Assembly (NCBI GenBank): GCA_009746045.1
Contig: RPFO01000154.1
Span: forward strand, 3,970,763-4,034,762
Source of the DNA: Mesostigma viride
Lineage: Eukaryota > Streptophyta > Mesostigmatophyceae > Mesostigmatales > Mesostigmataceae
Length of the DNA stretch: 64,000 nt
Reading direction: 5' to 3'
Positions within the stretch are counted from its first letter, which is position 1. Every line of letters begins with the position of its first letter. The notes beneath the pieces are model-generated. The model was not told the DNA's origin and made no database searches. It was given only the letters and a program-made list of their open reading frames with translations. Shown one piece after another: positions 7,980-20,995 of the stretch. Both the position numbers and the translations under genes were made by a program.

Positions 7980-10900
7980 ACACACACACACAAATCTGCT
8001 GATGCACGCACAAATTCATGCACGGTCGCACCTCACACACGCTATTTGTAATTATAGTGGGCGTCACTGTCCTTGGCCCCGCCATTCCATTGCTGTAATT
8101 TGTTGCCCCCGATCATTGTGGCACTCATCCCCCCTAGTCATCAGTGGCACGGTTCATCGCCGTTGTTTTTCCAGCTGAACCGCGCCGCTGCTAACCTGAG
8201 GGCTCCCAGGCAGTCGCCACTAGCATCGCATGATACACATGCCACCACGCAGACATGATCACGAATCAGCATCGCTTGGGTCTTCGCTTGTGGTGGGTGG
8301 CCCACCCTTCATCCGCAGGCAACCATCCAGCGAGGGCTCCCAGCGCGGCAGCCAGCAGCCACCGACACCCCCCATGTCCCAGCAGCAGGCCTCGCAGCCT
8401 CCAGGAGCCTCCGTGCGCCAGCAGATGCCGCCGCCCCCCGCGCGTGCGCCCGCTATGTCTGGCGCCCCTCCCCCTGGTGCGGGCGCCAGCATGCCCGCGC
8501 GGCAGATTCCTCGCCGTGGTTCCGCCGAGGACCTGCACACGCCGGCCCCACCCACGCCCCTTGCGGCGCCCACTGCCAAGCCCGCGCAGGCGGTGGTGAA
8601 CCCCGCGGTGGCGGCGGTGGCAGCAAGGGAGATGCGCAAGAGCGCATCGCAGCCGCAGCTGAACATCCCCCATGTGTCGCGGTACCCACCTGTCTCGTGG
8701 CCCGCGCCCTCGCGTGCACCGCCGCCGCCGCCGCCTGTGGTTGGCGGGCGTGCACGTGGGGGGGGGGATGCTGCAGCGGCCATGGGAGGCGCCACGGTCG
8801 GGGTGAGTATGGACGAAGGGAGAATGACAAGTTGTGCAAGAAGGGAGAAGTGGTGTGAGAGAGTTGCGGCCATCCGCCATGGCATGATGAGGGTTCGATG
8901 CACAAAGAGGCCGGAAGCGCCCCGGTGATGCGTACAGCTGTGGAAAGATCTTTTGGAAAATCCTGCATGGATATTTCTCCTTCAAAGCTTTCTGAAGTTT
9001 TCCAGGAAGGAGGGGGAGCGGGAAAGAAGGCGACTGTCAGGATGGGATAGGAAAGTAACATGGTGAGGGGGGAGGGTTGTAAACAAAAGTGTTCCTGTAG
9101 GGAGTTTGGGCACTGTCAAGGATATTCTCACAAGATGGGCTTGTTGTGCAATCTCGAGCTTTACCACATTTGCAGCTATTGTTTGCCTCGTCGTAACCAT
9201 GTATAGGTGGCAGTATGCTTGGTATCATATTCCATGTTGGGTGGCCCTCCAGGGTTTCATTCTGGCCAATTCCCAGAATAGCAACATCTGTAATCCATTT
9301 GTGTGTGTGGAAACCTCTTCACGCTCTGGTAACAAAAGCATCTGACGCGGTCCCGTGCTTTCAATGAATATCTATAATCTAATAGCATCTGTGGTCGTGC
9401 CTGGTTCGTCAAGTGAGCCGACAAACGCTGGGGCTCACACTTGCAAACGGCTGCCTAAGTTGTTTCTTTTTGTCGCATGCCCCCATTTCTTTTGTACCGT
9501 ACCTCCATCCTTCCCCATTGGCCATCCTGCCCGTCTCACCAGGCGACCGAGCCCGTTTCAGACGGCAACTTCTTTCCTGCCTTCAACGACGCCAGCAGTA
9601 GCAGCCGGGGCCAAGCAGCGGGTGCTTTCGCCATCCCCGCGCCCCGCATGCCCTCGCCCATACCCCGCACCAACTCCACACCTCTCATGCAGTCACCGGC
9701 ACCGGATGGGCCGCCGGTCTCCTCTGGCACTAATGGCGGTGCGCCGTCGGAGCCCGACCCAGGGGACTTCTTTGCGGCCGCAGCCCCGGTGGTGGAGAGT
9801 GCGGCATTTGCGGCGCCCGTGGGGGACCTGCTTGGGGATGACAGCAGCCACCCGCTGGACCACTTGGGTGGCATGATGCGCTCTGGTGGGTGGGCAGGCG
9901 GTGCTGCTGTTCTTGGGTTGCGGAGCATGAGCGCTCTGGTGGGTGGGCAGGCGGTGCTGCTGTTCTTGGGTTGCGGATCATGAGCGCTCTGGTGGGTGGG
10001 CAGGCGGTGCTGCTGTTCTCGGGTTGCGGAGCATGAGCGCTCTGGTGGGTGGGCAGGCGGTGCTGCTGTTCTCGGGTTGCGGAGCATGAGAGCTCTGGTG
10101 GGTGGGCAGGCGGTGCTGCTGTTCTCGGGTTGCGGAGCATGAGAGCTCTGGTGGGTGGGCAGGCGGTGCTGCTGTTCTTGGGTTGCGGATCATGAGCTGA
10201 TGCCCACAGTTGTTTTTTGCGCCCGTGGTGTTTGTTTGGCGTTTTTTCATGCAGTTGTGTGGCGCTTGTCATTCGTTGGCCTTTGGAGTTGAATGCCCTT
10301 TAGCGCTGTGCCTGTTTTCCCCAGTTCTGGCATCCGAACATTGCCTTCTTTCCGCTTGCCAACATGCTAAATGTATCATCCCTTGTGACTGTCTTTGTTT
10401 GAGGATGGATTCTTAGCAGCAGCAGAAATTATTGCTGTCCAGCATTTACCCCCCTGCGCCTGCTTGGGGTCTCATTGAAAGCAGCATGTCCCCCGCAAAC
10501 TCGTGCCACTCTCTCGCTTCTCCCCTTCCCTCCCGCCGTGGCTCACCGCCGTCCTTAACCTCAAAAGTGCCACAGGCGGCCCCAAACCCCATTTTGGCGC
10601 CGAGTCTCATGTCGGGGCTCTTTTGATAATTTGTTACTAATAAATCCGAGTCCGTCTCTGCTTGGGTGCTGGCTCACATCGCTGCTGCCGTGCGTGCATG
10701 CGGCCTCCCATCGGTTCTCCACCCCGCAGAGTCACGCAAGACGGTGACGGTGGAGGACATGATGGGGTGGGACAAGCCAGCGGCGGGCAGCAGTAACGCC
10801 GCCGACCGCGGCGGTGCCGGCGGTGGCGGTGGGGACATGATGGGCGGCGACGGCTTCATGGGTGCGAGCGCGGCGCCGGCCGCCGACATGTGGGCATCTG

Positions 10901-13249
10901 CGTTTGGCGTGAGCGAGACGAGCAGTAGCGCCTCGGCGTCGCATGTGGTGCACGAGCCGCTGGGTGAGCCGATAACTGTTGGGAGCCAACCACATGTGAC
11001 AATCCAACCGCATCGCGAGTGGTTGCCTAGCGGAAGAAAGCATGGATGTGGGTTTGACGCGGCAGGGACCGAGTGATGGTGTGGTGTATTGAATCTATTG
11101 ACTTATTTGTCGGTGTTGGTGTTCGGTGAAAGTGCCCCTGCTAGAAAATTACCACCCCAACGCAACTTTGTACAATAGTGCAGCCGTCGTGTGATGCTAT
11201 GTGAGTGGCTATATCCAGATATGCCTGTGCACGGTGCGTCTGTCTGTGTGTTTCCTCCCATCATCCCATCATCTGTACCCGTACCTGTCGTATGATCCTT
11301 CAACCTTCCATGCGTGCCCCCCCCAGGGATACCCAACTCGGTGCGGCTGCTGTTTCTGCCCCCTGAATGCCTGGACCCCGCCATCAGCTCATCATTGACA
11401 GGTGTCGACTCATAATCAACTGGCCCATCTACCTGCCCATCCATTTCCCGTAAGCCACCCATTAATCCAGCATTACCCCGGCATGAGCGCGCCTCTGACC
11501 CATCATTATCCCAGCACAAATCCACAACGGACCTGTCATTAACTCCGAATGAACCTGCCATTAACCCACCATTGACCCGGCAACTACCCATCATTTGACT
11601 GCCACATTCACCCCCCGCCACGTGAATGCGCAGAGGGCTTTGAGGACGGCGGAGACAACGATGAGGCGGTGGAAGGCGAGCCCGAGATCCGCACGCGGCT
11701 GCGCGCAGAGCGCAAGGCCAGGCAGCGCCAGCGCCAGGTGAGGGGGCGCTGCATGCCGTCTGTGTTGCGTGGCATGCTGGCCGTATGGTCGCGTAGGTGG
11801 TAGCAGCGGCAAGCATTTTTTTCTGGACATTGTCGGGTAGTCATCGGTGATTAGGCGCATGCCTTTGCTTAGAGTCACGGAGCACTGTTTATAGTGTTTT
11901 TCTGATACCACTAGATGTGGTTGATGTGGTGGTGCTTTTCGGGGCAAGAGAAAGGAGGCCCGGCTTGAGGGAGAGGGGCGCTGGGAGTCGAAGGGAGGGG
12001 GTTGGCCCACCGTTTCACCTCGCACCTTCACCACTTATTCACTAACCATCCGTCCGCATGCTTCACAAAACTGATTGCAGCTTGGCTCCTACAAAATGCT
12101 GTAGTTCTGGAGCGACTCACGACGTGTCGCCAACACGTTACGTTAGCTTCCCACCCTTGCGCCCCCTGCACCGCGTCATAGCAACGGTTCCCGAGCCTCG
12201 CCGGTCGTTCCTTTACGCCCCCTGCACCGCGTCATAGCAACGGTTCCTGACCCTCGCCGGTTGTTCCTTTACGCCCCCTGCACCGCGTCATAGCAACGGT
12301 TCCTGACCCTCGCCGTTCGTTCCTTTACGCCCCCTGCACCGCGTCATAGCAACGGTTCCTGACCCTCGCCGGTCGTTCCTTTACGCCCCCTGCACCGCGT
12401 CATAGCAACGGTTCCCGAGCCTCGCCGGTCGTTCCTTTACGCCCCCTGCACCGCGTCATCGCAACGGTTCCTGACCCTCGCCGGTCGTTCCTTTACATCC
12501 CCTGCACCGCGTGGGGTGGATGGTGGTCCATGCATCGTGCATGATGGGTGTTACTTTTTACGACTATGCGTTTGTAATGATCGTCCATGCATCATGGATG
12601 ATGGTCCTTGCTGTGTGATGGCCCAATGTGCTTGGGAATGCTTGCCCTCGCGGTGCGGATGATGGGGGCCAGATGGACGCGCTGCAGGAGAAGCTGGACC
12701 GCGAGCGCAAGGAGGCACAGGAGAACGAGGAGCGGCGGGTCAGTTGCTGCCCTGCTGATGATGGCAAACGCGCCAGTATCGTGCTGGCAAATGATGCTGG
12801 CAATTTCACCTGTGTAGTACCCACGGATGGTGCGAGGCAGAGGGCATGCTTAGTGTGTTAGGGGTGGATGATTGCCGTGTGCTGTTGCCACCAAGGCCAT
12901 GGATGGACCAGTTATGGAGAAATTTCTGTGTGGCTGTATCGACATCAGTGCCTTGGCGTTCAGGGTGTTAAGTGCCCTAATCCTTTTTCATCTGAAATGT
13001 ACATACTACTAGCAGCATTTTGTTTGTGATCCCAGATAGTATTCCCTGGGCCAAAGTTTGGGCCGTATGTACTAGGCTTCGCATTGTAAACTGCATGCTC
13101 ATCCATCATTTTACTACAATGGTGTGAGTTTTCTGGCAAGGTAGTCAATAGCCCTCCTCACCATCTCGTGTTGGAAGTGCTCGTTAAGAAACTACTAAGT
13201 GTGAGTCATCGGAAAAGCATCTTTTTGCAGGTGCCCCCGCGTGCGCCCC

Positions 13250-13283
<34 letters not shown>

Positions 13284-16200
13284 CGTGTGTGTGCCCTCGT
13301 GCGTTTGCCCCTAAGAATGTGCGCGTGCTCCTGCGGCCCCTGCTCTTCATTCGTGCTCCTAGACGTGTTGTGCCCATGTTCTGGCACTTGTCGTGACCGA
13401 TGGCCCGGTGTGCTGGCCGTGCCCGCATAGATATCCCACCACCACCAGGAGCATGTGGCGGGAATGCGATAGGACACATCTTTCTCTCGTGTGCAAGCTT
13501 CGATGCACCTGGCACTGATGCATACTCCTATGCCTGTGCTTTTGCTCGTTTATGCTTGGCACGCTGCACAGGCCCTGATGGACAGCCTGGGCCCCGCAAT
13601 CAGAAAGTGGGGCGAGTCCAGCAAGGGCAACATCCGCACGCTCCTCTCCAAGCTGCACGAGGTGAGCATAGCGCTGTTTATATGGGGGAAAACCCCCGGA
13701 GCTTTTCCCCCGTATTGAAAAGCAATTAATATAGAAATGATCACACGCGTGTGGTTCGCATTCAAAGCTACAGCCTTGTTGGCGTCGTTCAGGATTGGCA
13801 TGGGCATGTCAAAAACTGCACGAGGTGAGCGTGGAAGTTGTAGCCACGCCTGTGTGGTCGCTCGATACTGCTCTCGACCGTTTGCCTTTTCGATACCCGA
13901 CATTTCTATGCGGGTAGCTGCTGCCTGTTGTGAGCTATCGGATGCAGGAGCGGCGTCTGGAATTCCATGCAGGCATTGTTCACACGATGCTTGTTAGGAT
14001 AGCCAAGGAAATGACAGGATTGCTCATGTAGGTTGGTGCCAAGAGGCACGGCATCGTGCAAGCATGTTGTCGGTCCTGCACACGTGCCCACCGTCGCGGT
14101 GTTGCACCCATGGTATACATGTGATGACGATCGCACGCGTGCAGACCGCTGTGGCTAGTTTAACGCATGCTGTGTGTTGTTGGAATCCATAGGCCTAGCA
14201 GCACCTTGGAGTTGGGTTGGGGCGACTTTGGGTATCTAGGTCAGTACCTTGTCTAGGTACCCCACCTTGCTGTATTGACTCGACCTCACTCAGAATGCGC
14301 GGAGAATGTCGCTTATTCAGCAATTTTGTCGGGATGGCTCGTAGGTATTGAAAGTGCCTTTATTGACGGCAACCTATGGCAACCTATGGCTGCAACTGTC
14401 TGCCGCATTGTTGCCTCTCTGCCTTGCTGCATGCTGCGTGAGCCGCATAAGGGCACTGTCGCCCTGTTGCTATGACCCTTGGCTCACACTCCCTGCTTGC
14501 TGCTCTTGTGCCCGTGTGCGTCCTTGACACACCGTGCTAATGCTGGTGCACGCAGGTGCTGTGGGAGGGCGCCGAGTGGACGCCCGTGTCACTCACGGAC
14601 CTGATGAGGTGAGCGCGCACCATCACCCCTTCCTCGTTGTCATCCACATGGGCGTGTTTTTCATGAACGTGGTTTTCATGAACGCAGTTGCCATGAAAGC
14701 AGTTGTAATGAGCGCAGTTGCCATGATCGTTATCAACATCAGGCGATGCGGCCTTGCGCCAAGTCATGTATGGCCAGTCTTTCATGGTTTGTGTCTGCGT
14801 CGAGCTGTCAGGTGGTGAGGGCCGAATAGTTTATTTTTTGTTTGTCATGTCCATCTTGGTACTCTGTGCTCATGCATCTTTGCATGCTCTAGTACACAGC
14901 AGTAATGTTGTTGGGCATTTTCATGCTTTTAGCCTGGGGGGTGATGCCTTGGTCCCTTTTCATAAGGGCTTTTGAATGTGATTTCCCTTTTGAATCCCTC
15001 ACTTTGTGTAGACAGTATTGCCCTGACCACATAGTAGGATCCCCTTTGGCCCCGTCGCCCTAGGTCGCTGTTCCATCACGCTCCGTGCATGTATGTACAC
15101 CGCCTGTGCTTGCCCGTATGTTTTCCATAATTTAATCGATAATCACGTAGGCTTGGTCACGTGGGCATCAAGAAAGGAATCCTTTATACGCATGACGAGG
15201 AGGGCCATAACCTATGTGGCCATGTACCTCATGGCCCACAACACGGGCATCGTTTCAGGCCGCGCTCGGTGTAGTGCAGTCCACATCGTGTCATCTCATC
15301 GTCTGGCCTCGCGTGTGCTTTCCGGTCGTGTGTGCTTTCCGGGACACGGTTCCACGGCCGCGTCCCGGTCGTATTCTTGCAGCGCGAGTGATGTCAAGCG
15401 GGTCTACCGCCGCTTCCTGCTCAAGTGCCACCCGGACAAGGTATCGCTGCCGCTGGCTGGTGTGTCCCATGAAGCAGTACAGTAGTACAGGTGGCAGTAG
15501 TGCAGCGTACCCATGGCTGACGCCGGAATACCGCGCATCACCTACGCATGATGTATAGTTTTGACAGTCCTTGCGATTCAAGGGAGCATGAACGGGATTA
15601 CATGGAACAGTCACGAGGACGAATGTTGCAGGGGTGGTCAAAATGCCATGGGGAGATGAGATGTGCGAAGTCATGTTCCTTCCAGTGTAGACGTAGGTGC
15701 CCTATTGTCCGATGCAGCCCGCTTGGGAGGACCCTCACCGCCCTACATGCCACCCTGATGTGAAGGACAGTTGTTGCTTATAGGCACATTGCAGTACAGG
15801 TTTTGCCGTTCTGGTATAGTTTTACCAGCTGTACTGATGGTGACGGCTATTCAGGCACTGTCTTGCGTGGGGGCGCAGCCTGCCAATTATTAGCACTTCC
15901 CGACAAGATTGGCTAGGGGTTAGATGAGAGCCCACTGGTCAGGAAAGAAAAAAAACGGAAGTTTGAAGGAGGTTTGAAAGGATGAAAGACTCCTTGAACG
16001 ACTACACTCCCTCCTTGAACATCCTGAACATCTCTATCTAGCCTGTGCCCTGTAGCCGCCCTGTCTCTGTAGCTCCTTGTACGGTCCGGTTCTCCTCGCC
16101 ACTTGCATGGTCAAGCGGGTCGCTGCCATTAGGCAAGCATCGCCAGTGCCTTGCGGCTTGAGCGCAGCGCGCGTGATGCTTGAGTAGCGCTAGTGGCAAA

Positions 16201-16543
16201 AGCGCCTGCCAGCTGGCGTCTAATATAGTCTAATCTAACTTATTATACCCTCGTTGACAGCCAGACGCCTGCATTCATGCATCACAATGGCACGCACCCT
16301 GGTGTGCTTTGGTAAACTGCACCATGTGATGCGTGCTTTGCCCGTGGCTCGCAAATGCATTTGAAAGGGTGGTAATGCCAGGTTCTGGAATTTTTTTATT
16401 CCTTGCTGCCTGAATCTATTCTGATAATCTATTAATAGACACAGCTACTAATAGAAATGCTGCACTCCCCCCTCACCGCGCAGATTTCCGCGAGCTCGGT
16501 CGAGAAGCGCTTCATCAGCAACATGATCTTCGACTACCTCAAG
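6870..16543 (+). CDS. Auxilin-like J-domain protein (3' end not resolved)
   Basis: Exons (phase-consistent): 6870-7276, 8253-8802, 9543-9885, 10730-10963, 11634-11737, 12673-12738, 13572-13661, 14556-14608, 15383-15440, 16484-16543; 655 codons so far. Residues 1 to ~370 are low-complexity, Pro/Gly/Ala/Ser-rich. A charged stretch (EGEPEIRTRLRAERKARQRQ) and a short helix follow. Then comes the auxilin signature: GNIRTLLSKLHE, VLWEGAEWTPVSLTDLM, SASDVKRVYRRFLLKCHPDK with HPD at 632-634, and FISNMIFDYLK. Auxilins bind clathrin coats through the disordered part and recruit Hsp70 through the C-terminal J domain to strip vesicles. The last helix, usually EAWN-type, should follow exon 10 in phase 0 but was not found before the retroelements at 18 kb. 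Confidence 0.88.
7857..7992. repeat. (CA)n microsatellite, auxilin intron 1
   Basis: Nearly pure CA dinucleotides with a few CT interruptions, inside the intron between 7277 and 8252. Confidence 0.95.
9881..10198 (+). repeat. 53-bp minisatellite covering the auxilin exon 3 donor
   Basis: Six tandem copies of a 53-bp unit with starts at about 9881, 9934, 9987, 10040, 10093 and 10146. Copies differ by a few bases (TTGGG/TCGGG, GGAGC/GGATC). Copy 1 includes the end of exon 3 and its donor TCTG|GTGGGT, so each later copy brings another donor-like site. Confidence 0.9.
12160..12512. repeat. 56-bp minisatellite, auxilin intron 5
   Basis: About six tandem copies of a 56-bp unit containing CCCCCTGCACCGCGTCATAG and GGTCGTTCCTTTAC. 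Copies are more than 90% alike by eye. It lies between exons ending at 11737 and starting at 12673. Confidence 0.9.
13252..13290. repeat. (GT)n microsatellite, auxilin intron 6
   Basis: A short GT run followed by GCGC/GTGT variants, within the intron 12739-13571. Confidence 0.85.
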
Positions 16544-18000
16544 GTGAGCCGCCGGGGTGGATGGTTGTGTGCGGCAGGCGGCCTTAGGATGTGGGTACAC
16601 ATGCGGTTTGGATTATGGAAGCTGTTGGTGGATGATTGTGTAACAGGGAGCCGGGTTCACCTATGTAGCTGCTTATGTTGGTGTTCTTGTTGGTTCCAGC
16701 ATCTTTCTGGAATTTGTATGTCCTCACTTCCATCGTAATGAGCACCTGATGGGCACACTGCCCGCTCTTGTCCTCATGAATGCGGTAAGCCCAAAGGAAA
16801 AGGAAGGGAAGGCATTTAAAATTGGCGCTGGCAGCTGGCAGCTCTGAGAGTGTGTCCCACGGAACCTGGCTTGGCAAGTGCATCCTGGAGCGCTCAGGGT
16901 TGCTTGTTCCCGCAAGAGCTTTAAATACCTTAGGCTTGCATAGCCAGCCGGCTATACTGATGCGCTGGTTGCCATATTGGTTCGGATAGCCCTGCATAGC
17001 CGCGTGGGCAAGCTCTTGGAAGCAGCGGCCGCACAGAGCTAGGCAAGCTTGGTGCTGACCGGTGCATAATTTTCCGTTTGCCGTTGCGTGTCCCACGCGC
17101 ACACCCGGCCACCTCACCTGGGCTAATATCTTGATAACAGGACGCGTGGGCCACGTTCCAAAACACGGAGATGCACTAACGGCCTCGAGACGGGGACGTG
17201 AAAACGCGCGCAGATGCTATGGCGTTCCCCTGGATACTTGCGGGGATGCTGGCACATGCGGCTTCCTGGCGGCTGCTACCAGGGCCCTTGCTGTGCACCA
17301 TTTCTTGTTGTCCAGCAGCAGGGGCAGCGAGCAACCAGTTCAATGTTCCAGGTGCTTTTGTTATTCGAGGATACCGTGTGGTGTGCTTGGCGAGCTTATT
17401 TGTATACTCAAGGTGCTGAGGGAGGGCGGTGACTTTGTGGCACGCAGGCATGCCAGCAAGTATTGCTTCGTGAGAACATGGCACTGCAGGCATGTCTTTA
17501 CTGAGTGCTGAGGCAAACGGGTGTGCTTCATCCTTCACCAGAAACTTCATTGGCTCTAGGAAAACCTTCAGCACTCGCTAAGTTATTTTGGAAGGGATGG
17601 GAGAGACTATGTTGTGCTCGTGACAAATATGTCTATCGCATATCTGTCAACGTTAGTCAGATCGAAGACAACATGGTTCAGGTGCTCAACCTGGTGCCCA
17701 AAGTGCGTCATTTGTTTCAGGGTGAGCCCATAGCCCATCGACTTGGCAGTCGGGCAAATGTACATGGTTGGTGTGTGGTGGCCCCTACTTTTGCTCTGTG
17801 CATTTGAATGGGAATTCCTACTTTGGGGCATAACCAGGGAGGTTAATTTTCACACGCCATCAACCAGTATATGCCTGCTGTAACATGTCGATGGGCAGTG
17901 TATTTAATGTACGCAACTATGCCTGGTTCCCACGAGGGAGTTATTGTAATGTTTTAACGAGCAAGCTATTTCGCAGCGTGGTGGATGTAACGGTATGCAT
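16544..18000. other. Downstream of auxilin exon 10, no recognisable gene
   Basis: The terminal auxilin exon and 3' UTR should lie here, because exon 10 ends in a good donor (AAG|GTGAGC). I found no acceptor followed by the expected EAWN-like residues. Several short frames of 60-150 codons exist on both strands with no family resemblance. Confidence 0.3.
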
Positions 18001-18239
18001 AAGATGTCATGACAAGCAGGGGTGTAAACATCCCAGACAATGGCATACAAGAGAGAGAACCTGACCCTCTTGTTGACGAATTGGAAGCCATCCTGGATGG
18101 CAGTGATGAAAGGCGGTATAGGGGCTGGTGGGGTCCAAGAGGTCAGGTGCCGCCGTAGCCAAAAGGGGAAGGAGCCGACAGATTTCCACCCACGACTGAC
18201 CGACAGAGCCCAAAAACGCCGCCGGGGCCAGCCGGGCTG

Positions 18240-18600
18240 CGCGGGTCAGATAAGTAAGTAAGTACTTGCGTGTCATGCGCAAAGGCATGCCACGGAGTAC
18301 AATGCTAATCTCATTAGAAAAATAATTACACAAAAGTTTAAACAAATATCGTCTGCATCATCCCCCAACCGTTAAGCACTAGATGGGGATGTAATCCTCA
18401 TCCGAGCTGTCCTCTACTGTAATGGCAGACGAGGCGGTAGTGTAGCGGCTATCCTCAGGACCAATAACCTCCACCTGCGGACTTCTACCCTGGCTAGCAA
18501 CGGGCCGCGGGGCCCGTGTGGAGAAAACAGGAGCATACCCCTCGGGAAGGTGCTTATCGCAGATGGCAGCCCATTTCTCCTTGTCAGATATATGTATGCA
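18240..18600 (-). mobile_element. LINE group B fragment (3' end), minus strand
   Basis: Reverse complement of 28520-28870 (+): the last residues of an RT tail ending SSDEDYIPI, then a 3' UTR with TTTGTGTAATTATTTTTC and GGCATGCC, and a TTAC-repeat tail at about 18250-18268. It is 5'-truncated. Confidence 0.7.
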
Positions 18601-18604
18601 AGTG

Positions 18605-19500
18605 CGTGCAACGTCACCAAGAAGATGCTGCGCAAGACCGCTTTTGTTTGCACGTTAGTAGTGAGGATTTGTACGATGTAGCTAGACCTTTTCAGTGGTT
18701 TTCCATTTGCAGGTCAGTATTTCCTCGTAAATGGTGGGAGAGCGATCGCAGCAATGGTGCTCACCACTAGACACTCCCGGCCAGTTAGGCTCGAAACACA
18801 CGCCCTGATCAAGCAAGCTGTTTCCGGCCCCACCGTCTATAGGTCATCTAGTCGCTCTACACGTAAGCCAGCCATAATTTCCATGCACAAGGCTACACAT
18901 TTCAATCTCCATTCATATTCATCATCCTGAACGATCGACTCGAAAACGCGGACAAGATAACGGCAGGCTCGAGCTACCATGGTCCGGATTCTCCCGATTT
19001 CTGGTCTGCGCTGGTTGTCTCCTTGATGTTTTGCCCTATGTTTCCAACATACTTCGGCACAGGCGCCTGGCTAGACAAATCTGTGAAAAAAGATCTGCCG
19101 GCCTAGCCGGGCACCTGGCCCGCACAGATCGATCAGGTAGACACATCAGATAGATTAGCTGGCACCAAGCCCGCCCAGCCGGGACGTTTTGTCCTCACCT
19201 GGCATGCCCCAGGCCGCGCACGGCAGGGCCGCCACCCGTGGACTTTTCGTGATAGACTCGGCATGGACATGTGCTACACTAGACGTGACGGGCTCACACC
19301 CGGGCAGCCACCTGGTTTGTCTGTAATATGGAGGCAGATGGTTCGCAAGGATAGATGGCAAGTAGTGATGAATTAAGGAGACCACCCCCACGTCTGTGGG
19401 GGCTCCGCGCGTGTGACCCAGTGTGGCATTCATAACGATTCGGGCCGTGGTGCCCACAACCAGGCTGTAACTTAGAACTAGATAGCTAACATCATCCATT
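18605..19500 (+). mobile_element. LINE group A 3' fragment, split by a PLE insertion
   Basis: 18605-18660 matches the group A segment at about 26925-26990 (ACCAAGATGCTGCGCAAG to GAGGATTTGTACG). The match resumes at 19026 (TTTTGCCCTATGTTTCC) and goes on through the C-terminal coding end to 19500. The intact version at 26920-27420 has no such interruption. The PLE therefore landed inside this LINE after it had inserted. Confidence 0.7.
18661..19025 (+). mobile_element. PLE 3' end (about 360 bp), nested in LINE A
   Basis: Reverse complement of 303-640 with few changes: AGCTAGACCTTTTCAGTGG at the start and GGTTGTCTCCTTG at the end. This second copy shows that the long 3' UTR of the 303-3548 element belongs to the family. 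Only an ATG/GATG can be read as a shared target base run, so the TSD is very short or absent. Confidence 0.8.
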
Positions 19501-20995
19501 CCATCCCTGCATTACTTAGTTAATTAAACTCGTGCTCCCGTTGGGGAGTCACGGAGCACCGAAGTGCTTTTAATCCCTGTATTTGCACAACCGCAAAGCG
19601 CTCTCCAGCCTCTCCTGCAACCTGGTGAGTTTCCCGCTATCCTGATCTTCATCGACTTCATCAAGGCTTTTGATTCTGTCCTCTGGGACGCTCTATGGGC
19701 TGTCCTTGCTCGCGCTCGCGTCCCCACTCCCCTGATTACAGTCATCCGCACGCTGTATGAGGGGTCGACCACTTCGGTGCGCACTCAACACGGCTTTACC
19801 CCGCCATGCCCACTGCAGACCGACGTCTGGCAGGGTTGCGTCCTGTCGCCTACGTACCTGTTTATTATTGTAGTGGATTATGTTATGCGCCAGGCACGTG
19901 CTCACTTTGCTAGCATTGCAGGCCGTGCCCCTCAGTGGCCTAGCGATAATGAACGAGCTCGGGGAAGGGGGGCCGACTAACAGGCAGAATTTACTAGCTG
20001 ACCTCATTTATGCCGACGACATCACGCTCATCGAGAAGCCGGAGTCTGCCCAACTTTGGCTGGACTGCCTGGCGCTCGAGGCTCGGGCGGTTGGTCTAGA
20101 AATCAGCCCCAAAACGGAGGCCCTGGCTGGCCCTCAGCATGGCAGGGCCCCCACCCACACTCTGCCTCTTTATAGACGACACCGACGTCAGGTCACCTAC
20201 CCTACTTCAGGCCGCTTCAAGCTGCTCGGCAGTTGGCTTCCCGACTGCGAGGACGACATGGCGACACGGATCGGCATGGCGTGGGCGCAACTCCATGATC
20301 ACCGCCGCTGGTGGAGCGACCCCGCCCTCCCCCTAATCGTCAAGCGTGACCTCTTCAAGGTCGTCATTCTGACGATCCTGACCTACGGCGCCGAGACCTG
20401 GACACTGGGCACCGCAGGAGCTGGAGCAACGACTCGACGGCAACGTCATCAAGATGCTGCGCAAGGCCCGGCCCTTAACATCCCCTTTGGATTGCACATT
20501 AGTAATGATTTTTTGTACGCTGATAAATTTGCCCTATGTTTCCCACATTATTAGGCACAGGCGCCTGGGCCTAGCCGGGCACCTGGCCCGCACAGATCAG
20601 ATAGACACATCAGATAGACTAGCTGGCACCAAGCCCGCCCAGCCTGCATGGATTATGTCCTCACCTGGCGTGCCCCAGGCCGGGCGCGGCAGGCCGGCCG
20701 GCGGCCACCCGTGCCGGACTTTTCGTGATAGACTTGCATGGCATGGACATGTGCTACACTAGACGTGACGGGCTCACACCCGGGCAGCCTCCTGGTTTTT
20801 CTCTAATATGGAGGCAGATGGTACGCAAGGATAGATGGCAAGTAGTGATCAAGGAGACCACCCCCACGTCTGTGGGGGCTCCGCGTGTGACCGCATATGG
20901 TATTCATAGCGATTCGGGCCGCGGTGCCCACAACCCTGTAACTAGGACCTAGATAGCTTACACCATATCTATTCCATCCCATGTTCCCCTCCCAC

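Noticed and set aside
9536-10272. Minus-strand frames of about 180 codons with PPTRALM repeats
   Set aside because: Antisense of the 53-bp minisatellite and auxilin exon 3.
11328-11398. Extra auxilin exon (GIPNSVRLLFLPPECL)
   Set aside because: It has a good acceptor and phase, but exon 4 joins directly to 11634 in the same phase with family-like sequence, and no matching donor of the right phase is clear.
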